Source: Lepisosteus oculatus (taxonomy: Eukaryota; Chordata; Actinopteri; Semionotiformes; Lepisosteidae). From it: a stretch of 64,000 nucleotides of DNA. Shown one piece after another: positions 10,193-20,144 of this stretch. Location: positions 866,501 to 930,500 of the forward strand of contig NC_090698.1 of NCBI RefSeq assembly GCF_040954835.1, in the 5' to 3' direction. Numbering within the stretch: position 1 is the stretch's first letter; every line of letters begins with the position of its first letter. Position numbers and translations under genes: made by a program. A model generated the notes under the pieces. It saw only the letters and a program-made list of their open reading frames with translations. It had not been told where the DNA came from and ran no database searches.

Positions 10193-13100
10193 GTCAGTCC
10201 CCGCCCCAGCACCGCCACCGGAGCACAAGGAAAGTCACCGTCGTGGGTTAACACAGACGCAGGCCCAGGGACGGGCAGAACCAGAACCAGAACCAGTTAC
10301 TGCCCCGCTCTCACACTCCAGCGTGTTTTAAAGTCATTGTGAATGAAACTGTATCAGAAACACTTGTTTCATGTTTTCAAATGCATACAGAGACATCATT
10401 GTAGAATTATTAGATTTAAGTCTGTTTGATGGGACAAGACTTTAGAACTACAGAAAGGTTTTGTCGTCAAATACAACTGTTAAACATTGAATTGCACGCA
10501 CACATGAAAATGAGCTGCATATTTCCAGTTCCAGTTAGTAGATAATAATACACTCAACTGAGGATTTCTGGGAAATAATTTGCATCAGAAACAATCAAGC
10601 ATTTTTCATGATTTGCAGTAGTTTACATTTTTTCTACAAATATACAGACCTGCATGCACTATGATCTATGGGGATAACTGCTTCACACATGGTCAGATTA
10701 GCTGCAGATTTACAGTTAAAACAGCTGCAATGAGAAAACACCATTTGGCCAGAAAGACTTCGAAGGGAGAATTTCTCTGGAAGCACAGTTCTGCTCTCTT
10801 GGGTGATGCCTGAGATGTTGTGTTCACAATGACAGATCTCAGCTCAGCGGAATTACGCAACACAAGAGGCAGCCTGCTGGGCGAGTCACAGCACTTTCTA
10901 TAATCACACAGCAGTGAAAGCATTCATAATCCCACATGAGGTAAGCAATATGCATGCCTGCAGAATTCACACCTACTTGCGCAGTCCTTTCAGACTTACG
11001 TATGGAAATGTCCGCTGGGTAATAGGATAGCAATGTATAACTGCCCAAGGGAGACAAGCTTTCAGTTTCACAACTGGATACCAGTGGGCTCTAACCCTGC
11101 TCACAGCCAATTAATTCCACAGTCTCTTGCCAGTCGGACAGGTACTGTGAACGTTCCTCAGCTCAGGCACACCTGACACTTCTTTCCAGCTGTGTCACAC
11201 TTGGATTTCCTGCTGTGTAGAAAGATTAGCGCAGCAGAGAAAGTTGTCTGTACGTAAAAGTTTGTGGTCCTCTGGAACAAGCTACCCGGTAGATCCACTC
11301 CTTTTTTCTGGATGAGATCCTTAGATCAATTAGCTTCTAGCAAGGAAAGATCTAGATGGGCTGAAAAGCCTCCTGTTGCCTAGACATTTGCTTTGCCTTC
11401 TCTCCTGTTACCAGGGAGAAAAACGACAGGCTGCTTGTCTTTAACTGCAGAGCAGTTACCAACAAAACCCTGGAGCCCCTTCTGTATGCTACTGGGGAAA
11501 ACCAAGCATGGTCTTTTATGATATTCTTTTTTATATTTTGCTTAATTTGCAGCATTGCCTCATTAACTTCCTTAGACGTAGACATGGCTAATCGCTGTCA
11601 CTAATGTGGCTCTTCAGTGGCTCATTAATCTCCATGACGGAGACAGTCTGCCTCAGACTGGGGTAAGGAAGGGCACTGAAAGCAGTGAATTATAAATGAC
11701 TGTAGTGTGTTCCTCAGAGCTGGGGTGTCACAGTGCACACATAACAGACACATCATCACAGCTCAGCGACAATAAGGCTAAACCAGTGCACTGTGATCCA
11801 CGTCCCTCTCGTTAACTGTTCCTCAAGCAGGACAGCGCAGTAATGCAATGCTGCTTTTTCCAAGAATGAGCCCGATCACTGCTATTGCCTGTCTCTCGAA
11901 GAGTACTGCAAACAAATAATACCCAAATCCTGCCCGGCCAGCGATCTGGAGGGGCTATTTCTGTCTCTAAGGCGGCAGATTAGGGAAGGGAGTCTACGTG
12001 TGGCTCGGATTAATGACGGTTTCCCAGAGTTCAAAGGGATTTGCTAGCACACAGCTTGCGGAGCAGCAGATCAGATGCAGGTAGACATGACGACCAAGGA
12101 AAAGCCTGTGGGACAGCAGGGAGGATGGCCCAGCTAACTCTGGAAAAAATACACACAAAACCACTGGCCCCACCACAGACCAGCTGAAATATTCTCAATG
12201 GAGAAAGGGCACCTTGATTATTTTGTAATATCGATCCTTGGCTTCAGACAGCATTTTTCAAGCTGACTTCCTGTACTCAGTGACCCTGAATCCCTTTGTG
12301 AACTCTTGGAATCTGAAATACTGGTCCCACCTCTCTGAGAAGACATTCTGCCTGTATTGACAGCCTGCTGCGAGAACCAGCTTGGGCTGGTAAAGAATGT
12401 TTCTCAGTTTGAGAACTCCTGCTACTTTGAAGAACTGCAATTTACTGGAAAAGGTGCTGCCACCATCTGCCCCGTTCTCTCTACACAAGCTTCAGGAAGG
12501 AAGACCTGAACATCATAGAGCACGGAACTGCTCAAGGACGAGAAGGGCAGGGTGTCAGTCTAAAAAGAAAGAAAAGATTTTTTAATTGAATCTACAGAAT
12601 CTACAGGCAGGGGCAGATTAACAGTGTTTTTAAACAGTGAATTAATAATCAATTAAATTAGGTGGTTTGTGCCTCCACAAAACCCAGGTAAACCTTTAAT
12701 TTAATTAGTGTTTAGGACAAACGAAACCGGAAGAGATTAAGGCTGACTGACATCATCAAGTCCAGAACAAATCTGAAAAAACATTTCCATGCATCAGCAT
12801 GACCTCTTCCAGCTCAGGGCAGTTAAATGTTGGTGTTTAATCTTGCAGCTGTTGGTGAACCATTCAATTCCAAAGAAACTCTTATTTCTTTCCTATGATC
12901 AGTGACTCGCTGTATCCGGCTGGCTTGATGTGTTTTGAGAAGAGTAATAATCTCATTTCCTATTGTGCCAGCAGTTTGAGGAATCCTTGTCTCATTCTGC
13001 TGATATCGGAACTCACGCTGACCCCACTCTCACTTTGAGCAGAAAGAACTTTGAGCTTCCTAAGAACCTAAAGACAGGCCACAGATGAAAAGAGGCTGTT

Positions 13101-15959
13101 GAGCCAGTCTATCCCATTTGGTTGTTAATTAGTAGCTAACTGATCTGAGGACCTCATCTAGCTATTTCCTGAAAGGAGCCAGTGCACCATCTTCAATATC
13201 ATGATTTGATAGCTTGTTCCATACTTCCACAACCCTTTGTGTAAAGACTTTTCCCGTGACAGTCACTTGCAAGTCTTTCTCTTCCTTTGTGAAAAAGTCA
13301 TCACCCTGCATGACTAAATCAATAAAAACTGGAAGTGAAGGGCCTTAATTCTCTAGGGTTGAAGCAGTCGGCTCCTTGCGGTAACTCTGCTCACTGTGTC
13401 CTCCTGCTACAGGGCAGCCAAGACAATATCAGCATCACGCTCATCTGCTTCCCTGGCGCCCCCCAGGTGTCAGCGGAGGCACTGCAACGCGAGGCGGAAC
13501 TGGAGGAGCTGCTGGAGAGCAGAGTGGCAGGTAAGAGAGGGGAACCCACGTCTGTGGGTGTCATGAGTGTTTATTAACTCCATCACGAAATCACACACAG
13601 TGGAAGGACAGCTCCTTCAGCCCAGATGGAAAACTTTCACTCAGGGTTAAGATATTATATTAGATATTAAATATATTAGATATTAAACATTCACTTAGGG
13701 TGGAGCAGTGGCACTGTGGCTAAGGATCTGCACCTGCGGCCGGCAGAGGAATCCTACTCTGTTGGGCCCCTGAGCGAGGCCCTTAACCCCAACTGCTCCA
13801 GGGGCGCTGTACAATGGCTGACCCTGCGCTCTGACCCCAAGCTTCTCTGTCTGTCTGTGTGTCTCATGGAGAGCAAGCTGGGGTATGCGAAAAGACAAAT
13901 TCCTAATATAAGAAATTGTATAGGGCTAATAAAGTGATCTTATCTTATTAGGTCCAACGTTCATACCCATGGTGAGATGTTTGCAAGGCATGAAGGTAAA
14001 GAGGAAAAGCTTGTTATCAGAACACCACTTAAACACACACACGCCAGTTCACATGACTGTACTGTAATTCCTGCCTGGAAACACTCTGGGCAAGGCTAGT
14101 GCACATTAGGATTATTGCCTACTGGGGGCGCTGACTGCCCTCTGTGTCCCCGCTGTGCGCAGATATCTTCGAGGAGCAGCACGAGGAAGGGCTGCCAGAC
14201 CTGCTGTACGTGATGAAGTACATGTCATCTGAGAGGATACCAGGGCTGCCACCTGGAGGGGGCATCACCAGCAAGTGAGTCGGGCAGCACGCCGGGGAGA
14301 GAGGGGGAGAGGCAAGAGACCAGGCCTGGGGAAACCGCAGTCTAGATGCACTGGGATTCTCCATTCCAGTGATGGAAATAAGACTCCAATTGCACTGCAG
14401 TTTGATGCATTTCAGCTTTTCTAAGTTGCAGGTTCTTAGTCAGATAGTACTGATGGAGCAGAAAGTGAATGCGTTTGCACTGCGAAGACGGTCTTTTCTG
14501 CACCTTTCAACCATGCGACTGACAGCTATAAAGGCAGGGCTTCAGAAAGCATGAGGACCTCTGTCTCAGTCGAGGAGGACGAGGAAGCAGCAGGGAACTC
14601 TGCGGCTGGCAGAGCCGGAGGTCTCAGGGGAGAGGGGGCTGAGCTCGGACCCGCGCAGGGCCGGAGTGTGAGTGGGTGGACTGATTGGCTTTGTCTTCCG
14701 CCCTCAGGAGGAACTGCATCGCTGCTGCCTATTACAAGCTGAGAGAAGAATACACACCCAAGGACACGCTGGTAAGCTCCTGGACATCTGGATCTCACCT
14801 GGAGAGAACAACCTGAGGACACTGACACCACTGTCTCTCCCTCTGTCCCTCACCGCAGACCGACACCACTGTCTCTCCCTCTGTCCCTCACCGCAGACCG
14901 ACACCACTGTCTCCCCCTCTGTCCCCTCACCGCAGACCGACACCACTGTCTCTCCCTCTGTCCCTCACCGCAGACCGACACCACTGTCTCTCCCTCTGTC
15001 CCTCACCGCAGACCGACACCACTGTCTCTCCCTCTGTCCCTCACCGCAGACCGACACCACTGTCTCCCCCTCTGTCCCCTCACCGCAGACCGACACCACT
15101 GTCTCTCCCTCTGTCCCTCACCGCAGACCGACACCACTGTCTCTCCCTCTGTCCCTCACCGCAGACCGACACCACTGTCTCTCCCTCTGTCCCCTCACCG
15201 CAGACCGACACCACTGTCTCTCCCTCTGTCCCCTCACCGCAGACCGACACCACTGTCTCTCCCTCTGTCCCTCACCGCAGACCGACACCACTGTCTCTCC
15301 CTCTGTCCCTCACCGCAGACCGACACCACTGTCTCTCCCTCTGTCCCTCACCGCAGACCGACACCACTGTCTCTCCCTCTGTCCCTCACCGCAGACCGAC
15401 ACCACTGTCTCCCCCTCTGTCCCCTCACCGCAGACCGACACCACTGTCTCTCCCTCTGTCCCTCACCGCAGACCGACACCACTGTCTCTCCCTCTGTCCC
15501 TCACCGCAGACCGACACCACTGTCTCTCCCTCTGTCCCTCACCGCAGACCGACACCACTGTCTCTCCCTCTGTCCCTCACCGCAGACCGACACCACTGTC
15601 TCTCCCTCTGTCCCTCACCGCAGACCGACACCACTGTCTCCCCCTCTGTCCCCTCACCGCAGACCGACACCACTGTCTCTCCCTCTGTCCCTCACCGCAG
15701 ACCGACACCACTGTCTCTCCCTCTGTCCCTCACCGCAGACCGACACCACTGTCTCTCCCTCTGTCCCCTCACCGCAGACCGACACCACTGTCTCTCCCTC
15801 TGTCCCCTCACCGCAGACCGACACCACTGTCTCTCCCTCTGTCCCTCACCGCAGACCGACACCACTGTCTCTCCCTCTGTCCCTCACCGCAGACCGACAC
15901 CACTGTCTCTCCCTCTCCTGTCATTCCAGTTCCACAGCGGATCAGAGGACTCCAATTAG
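9206..15959 (+). CDS. PPM1N: PP2C-type Ser/Thr phosphatase, PPM1N-like
   Basis: Mn/Mg-dependent protein phosphatase of the PPM1A/B/N group, 436 codons in five exons: 9206-10192, 13413-13530, 14163-14274, 14708-14771 and 15930-15959. All junctions are in phase. Metal and phosphate ligands are present: R89, E93-D94 in [11 protein letters not shown]116-G117 in VYDGHAG, D290 in CDGVWD and D333 in GSQDN. The PPM1 C-terminal helical module follows, with [17 protein letters not shown] and LPPGGG. PPM1N is chosen over PPM1A/B because the gene lies head to head with RTN2, as in human. Its N-terminus is also longer than PPM1A's (about 75 residues before the catalytic fold, with an acidic run at 46-53). 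The frame is open upstream to 8870, so an earlier start is possible; GTGCCATGC at 9206 is a fair Kozak context. The human function is poorly known. Confidence 0.9.
11250..11390 (+). mobile_element. CR1-like LINE 3' remnant
   Basis: The sequence around 11270-11330 translates to a WNKLPGRS-type stretch, and the tail AGATCTAGATGGGCTGAA matches the end of other copies in the window. Short and decayed. Confidence 0.45.
13080..13330 (-). mobile_element. CR1-like LINE 3' remnant
   Basis: Shares GTTCCATACTTCCACAACCC and CTGATCTGAGGACCTCATC with the fragment at 8205-8520, on the same strand. It lies in PPM1N intron 1 just upstream of exon 2. Confidence 0.6.
13413..13530 (+). CDS. PPM1N: PPM1N coding exon 2
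   Basis: 118 bases between acceptor gctacag and donor gtaaga. It encodes [17 protein letters not shown] and the start of the C-terminal helices, including [13 protein letters not shown]. It carries the last metal-binding Asp (D333). Confidence 0.92.
13695..13945 (+). mobile_element. tRNA-type SINE in PPM1N intron 2
   Basis: A compact repeat beginning GGGTGGAGCAGTGGCACTGT, with CCCCTGAGCGAGGCCCTTAA in the middle, GGGGCGCTGTACAATGGCTG, and a tail ending GGGCTAATAAAGTGATC. This is the architecture of a Pol III SINE known from memory in fish. No long direct repeat at the ends was verified. Confidence 0.6.
14163..14274 (+). CDS. PPM1N: PPM1N coding exon 3
   Basis: 112 bases between acceptor gcgcag and donor gtgagt. 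It encodes [19 protein letters not shown], then [17 protein letters not shown], very close to PPM1 family C-terminal sequence. It joins exon 2 through a split Asp codon. Confidence 0.92.
14708..14771 (+). CDS. PPM1N: PPM1N coding exon 4
   Basis: 64 bases between acceptor ccctcag and donor gtaagc. It encodes [21 protein letters not shown] after a split Lys codon and matches the family KRNVIxAxYNRL segment. It ends in phase 0. Confidence 0.88.
14833..15904. repeat. 28-unit minisatellite carrying a 3' splice site in each unit
   Basis: 28 complete units of 38 bp (20 copies) or 39 bp (8 copies) fill 1072 bp exactly, followed by a partial unit. Each unit has a pyrimidine tract and CAG (CCCTCACCGCAG) followed by ACCGACACCACT. 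Variants: A (38 bp), B (39 bp, GTCTCCCCC) and C (39 bp, GTCCCCTC). Their order is AAB AAAB AACCAAAAB AAAAAB AACCAA. The block B-A-A-C-C-A-A occurs twice, a sign of segmental duplication inside the array. It occupies nearly all of PPM1N intron 4. Confidence 0.95.
15930..15959 (+). CDS. PPM1N: PPM1N terminal coding exon (predicted)
   Basis: After the last partial repeat unit comes a strong acceptor, CTCCTGTCATTCCAG, then nine codons FHSGSEDSN and TAG, in phase with exon 4. Alternatively an acceptor in a repeat unit is used. From the last full unit the tail would start [15 protein letters not shown] and end at TGA 15995-15997. The choice cannot be settled by eye. Confidence 0.6.
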   Translation, partial: FHSGSEDSN

Positions 15960-18500
15960 CAGGCAGTTCCCACAGAAAAGCAAAGTCTGAAGCCTGAAAA
16001 AATCTCCAAGGAAGTGACCTCAAACTCTGCTCTCTTTGCAAAGATAAATGGAATTAAAAACTTACTGTGGTCACAGCAAAAAGCAAACAAACAAGGAAAG
16101 GAAAAGCTGGAATATGGATTTTACCTGTACCCTCCATGAAGATTTAAACAAAGCAAAAAGGAGGAGAGGATTGGGGTAATCAGCAGGCTAAAATGCTTAC
16201 GCCTGTTTCAAAATGAGGTTCTCTCTTCTTAGGAGGAATGGAGATGATTTGAGCACCTGACAAGTAATTACAAGTGCTGTGGGACTCTGCAAATGTGTCT
16301 CAATAACATTGTGACTGGTGCAATGTACTTAGTGAGGCCACAAAAACAAAATGATTAAATTGGGTTTAACCATGCATGGCTCATTGCAGACCCCAGGCCC
16401 TCTGCAGCCAGGCGTTGCAATTTTCCACATTTATGTTTTAGATGCATAGAAAATAGCAACACAATATCCAGTCTTCACATCGGGCGCTGAGCAATGTTAG
16501 TGTCTCTTCCCAACCTGTAATAATGAATACCACAGCCACACAGGGTCAGAGGGCGTGATCTGACACAGAGCAGGTCACAGCGGCGCAGTCACTCTGCACT
16601 GAGAGAGAGGCTCTTGACACAGGCCCACAGGCCTCCGAGTCTGCAGGGACATTGAAAATGGAGGGTTTTCTAAGCTTCTGAGAAATATTTATCTGCAAAG
16701 AAGCAAGGCTATTGACAGGGAACAAACTGTTGCTTCTAACAGTTTCTTCTTTGTTGAATCTGAAGACCTAACCCCTTGTTCACATGACTAGACGCAAGTG
16801 ACAACAGACACAGGACCTTCATGCCTGCAGGTCCACAACCAGTTACTTGGTTTTGTCTTAGAATGTACTTTGCTGCCTTATCATTTGGAACTGGAAAAAA
16901 ACGTAAATATTCAATAACATACTCTAAATCGTACAACATGCTGTAGAAAGTTCGACTGTGTTGTACGGCAAGGACAGGCAATTTACATTACATCGAATTT
17001 GGAAAATGAATGAGATTGTTAATTGGTTAATCTGTATAACAGACATGCCGGGAATTACACGTCTTCCAAACACTGTAATGTTAATGTTTCTCCTTTGGGA
17101 GCTGTGCTTTGTTTTTAATAAATGAACACAAACATACTGCGGTGTCTCTTTCTTCTGAGAGCTGAAGTATTTCACAAGGGGTCACACCTCAGCCCAGGAT
17201 TCTGGCAGTAAACTGTCTAACGCGCTTTAGAAAGTGACACAAGTGGGACCAGAAACAAGTACTACAGGATAGGAGGGAAGTGAGTGAATTCAGCAAGAAG
17301 AAAAACTCAGAAATTCAAAGAAACAAGGCCAAAGAAACACACTTCTTCATCAGAATATCGTCCGTGCCCAAGGACTGCGCCAGTGTGCGTTTGTCTTCTC
17401 CAGAGTGAACTGAAGTCTTGAAGAGTCTCCTGGTCACTCAGATCTAAACCCTTGGCCAGGTGCAGTCCACACTGGAGTAAGGGCCCTTACGAGCAGTAAA
17501 GAAAGTGGCACCCACTCCTGTCTCACCCTGCCCCCGTCTCACCCCGCTCCCACATCTCAGGACAGCGGGTAAATGCCTGCTGACCCCTGTTTATTTTTGA
17601 GCAGTTCCCATAACCCGAGCCTCTGTGTGAGCAGCTGCTGCAGGCCCCAGCAAGAGCAAGACCTCCAGCTGGACTATCACAGGCTCTCTCTCTGCGCTCG
17701 TGCTGGACGGAGACAGCAGCTCCAGAATGTATCACAGGGGTGTGGCTGCAGGTTGCAGCTCTGTGTAAATTCAACCGGCCACCACTTTGAGGCCAGAGGG
17801 AGGACCAGTGCTGGGAACAGCAAGAGCGGGGGAGAAGGAGACCAGCACCAGAGCAGAAAGGACCAAGAGGAAAACCCAGCTACAGGAAGCAAGGAAATCC
17901 AAGGTAAATGTCATTGTTTCCTAGTGGCTCAGGTAATTACCTGAAACTGCTTGCAGTGCTCTGCGGTTCTGATGAAAGCCTGGCAGACGACACCGAGACC
18001 TGTGCACACTCTCACATCTCCAGAAAGAGGGGACTCTGCCCTGTTTTCTTCTAGCTTCTGCACCTAATCAAACTTTCAAAGCTGTGGCGTTTGTCTGCTC
18101 TGCCGCTCATTTTATTGAGTTGCATTACTGACTGTCCAAGTGAAGAACTGCATCCATCACTGTTCTGTCCATTTGACTGCCTCCACAGTGTGTAAGGGTG
18201 TGAATACAGACTGAATTAAGCTGAATTCCTGATCACTGATGGAGGCGAACCCATCGCGTTTAGCACCGAAGACAGATTTAATTAGTTTTACATTTCGTTC
18301 TTTCACATAATCGCGCAACTTCCCGATCCAACCATTTTACCAGAGTAAGTTTACACCCGATCCTCAGTGTGTGAAAGGTTTTCAGGCAGTTAGAAGACTG
18401 AAAAAGTCGCCTTTTGTTTCCGGTGTCGTACCCCTGAAAATCCGATTCGGAGACCCTTGAATCTTCTCTTCCACTGAAATGATTTCTATGAAACGCGTCA
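15960..18500. other. PPM1N 3' region and intergenic DNA
   Basis: No further coding signal was seen. An AATAAA at 17117-17122 could be a polyadenylation signal for PPM1N, but closer non-canonical signals are possible. Open frames at 17523-17944 look like random reading of GC-richer sequence. Confidence 0.4.
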
Positions 18501-19774
18501 GGACGGAAGATGCTCAAGGCTTTTTGTGGGCTCCCTTTCGAGTTCCCCTCCCTGTCTTACGTAAAGACAACTTGTAGCGGTACAGTTTGTGCTGTGTTGG
18601 TAGCGGGAATGCTTTACACGACTGAAATGCCAAGCAAACACATGAACTACACCGAGAAGCCAGTTTGAACCCACAGGAACTGTGGGCTCCTCATCCGCAC
18701 CGATACAAGCGAAGGCAGGAACAGGCGCTCTGAGCCGTCGGTATCGCGCAGATTTCCAGGAGAGAGACTGAATCGGGCACCTGTAACCACGCTCAGGTGT
18801 CGCACGGTCATTAAAAGGGCTAGAAGGTGTAAACTAAGCTATTGTCCCTAAAGCAATGCCGTTCGTCGGCTGGTGCAAGAGCTACGGAAAGCTGTGTTGG
18901 AAGAACAGGCTGTTAGCAGCAACACAAAGAAACACTGGTCTTACCCGAGCATAGGGGAGTCCAATAAAAACATACAGTCAAGTAAAACATACCGCGTCAG
19001 TTAACAGGAAACTGTTACTGTTTAATCTGGAAACTCATTCAGACTTAAAAACGACAAGTGGAAATATTGTGATCGACCGTTTTACAGCAGCAGTGTGAGC
19101 GCCGAATTCCCACCTGCTCAAACCGCGCTGCGGGACGCGCTGAAATACCGTACTCCTTGGTAAGGGCATCAGCGCTTGTACCTGATGTCAAATGAGGTTT
19201 TTGTACTTAAATGGAAACGCGAATTCAAATGGAAAAAAACGCCCACACGAACGTTATTGGTCGATATGGGATGTCTGACCGCATTAAAGGAGGTCGGGAG
19301 TCGCGGGACCGCGCGCCAGGAGCGGTCTGACACAGGTAACCCGCGGCAGAGGCGGCGGCGCGCATTCAAAACTGTTCGCTTGCAAGGGTCGGAACTTACA
19401 GCCGTCATCTACACGATGTATAATGATATAGATACGTGGCGCTAAGCTACCCGAATAATGAGTGTTAAAGACCGCACGAAATCTAATAACTGATATTAGA
19501 AGTGTGTCGTACTATATAACAGCGTTATTAGAGTGTTAGGCATCGATACCTTGAACTATTTGCTTTATTCATCGCATGGCAAGCAACGTCGCCCCTCGCC
19601 CACTGTACATCAACACAAGCGCCTCTGTTGCACCGCAACGCTCGCTGGTCGCGCCGCGGCCGCCCGGAGCGGAAGGAGCGTCTTGCCGTCGCGCCGCCGG
19701 GAGAAGAGCCGAGCGAGCTGCGCTGCTGGAGTGGCGATCAGCCCCTGGGGCCTGACTGTGTTTTGCCCCGCAGG
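18500..19774 (+). promoter_or_regulatory. Promoter and leader region of the SLC3A2-like gene
   Basis: CpG density rises from about 18.5 kb and is highest at 19080-19770. CTGACTGTG-TTTTGCCCCGCAG ends at 19773, two bases before the chosen ATG. It looks like a 3' splice site, so a 5' UTR intron is likely. The upstream non-coding exon was not located. Confidence 0.45.
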
Positions 19775-20144
19775 ATGACCCTGCCTGCGGATGGTGCACC
19801 TGGCTGCAGCAGCGCGTCTCTGGGGGGCGCTGTGTGTGGGAGCCCGGGGGTGTCGGAGGGGTGCCCTCTCCTCGGGGCCGCGCCGGAGCTGCGCCGGGAG
19901 CCCCTGAGCCAGGTGGAGCTGGAGAGGGAGGCGGGGGGGCCGGTGTGGCGGGCCCGGCGGGCCCGGTTGGTCCTGCTCTTCTGGCTGGGCTGGCTGGCCA
20001 TGCTGTGTGCTGCCATCGCCACCATCGCCCAGGGCCCGTGGCCCCGCGCCCCGCGGCGGCCCTGGTGGCAGGGGGCGCTGTTCTGCCAGCTGCAGCCCGC
20101 CCTGTTCCTTGACTCGGACCGGGACGGAGTGGGCGACATCAAGG
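19775..20144 (+). CDS. SLC3A2-like coding exon 1
   Basis: 123 codons plus one base; donor gtaacg. It encodes the cytosolic tail, the membrane helix and the neck up to GVGDIK. RLVLLFWLGWLAML is nearly identical to the human 4F2hc helix LLLLFWLGWLGML. Confidence 0.9.

Larger units (their letters stand above)
10193..13412 (+). other. PPM1N intron 1
   Basis: 3.2-kb AT-rich intron. It contains a plus-strand CR1-like LINE 3' remnant at about 11250-11390 (a WNKLPG-type stretch, then AGATCTAGATGGGCTGAA) and a minus-strand one at about 13080-13330. Nothing else is recognised. Confidence 0.6.

Noticed and set aside
8951-10228. 425-codon minus-strand frame opposite PPM1N exon 1
   Set aside because: Shadow of a GC-rich coding exon. 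The plus strand has the full PP2C motif set and valid splice sites; the minus frame has no recognisable domain.
9106-10251. 381-codon plus-strand frame overlapping PPM1N exon 1
   Set aside because: Alternative frame of the same exon with Arg/Gly/Ala-rich nonsense composition typical of high-GC shadows.
14833-15904. CRISPR-like regular array
   Set aside because: Units are directly tandem with no unique spacers, and the host is a vertebrate; it is a minisatellite.
14672-15997. 441-codon open frame over the PPM1N array
   Set aside because: It is the 38/39-bp minisatellite read through in shifting frames. It only overlaps exon 4 out of frame. It is a repeat artefact, although splicing into the array is kept as a separate question.
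19628-19774. Upstream in-frame start for the SLC3A2-like protein
   Set aside because: It would add 49 Arg-rich residues unlike the family and cross a good acceptor-like sequence ending at 19773. The ATG at 19775 is preferred, not proven.
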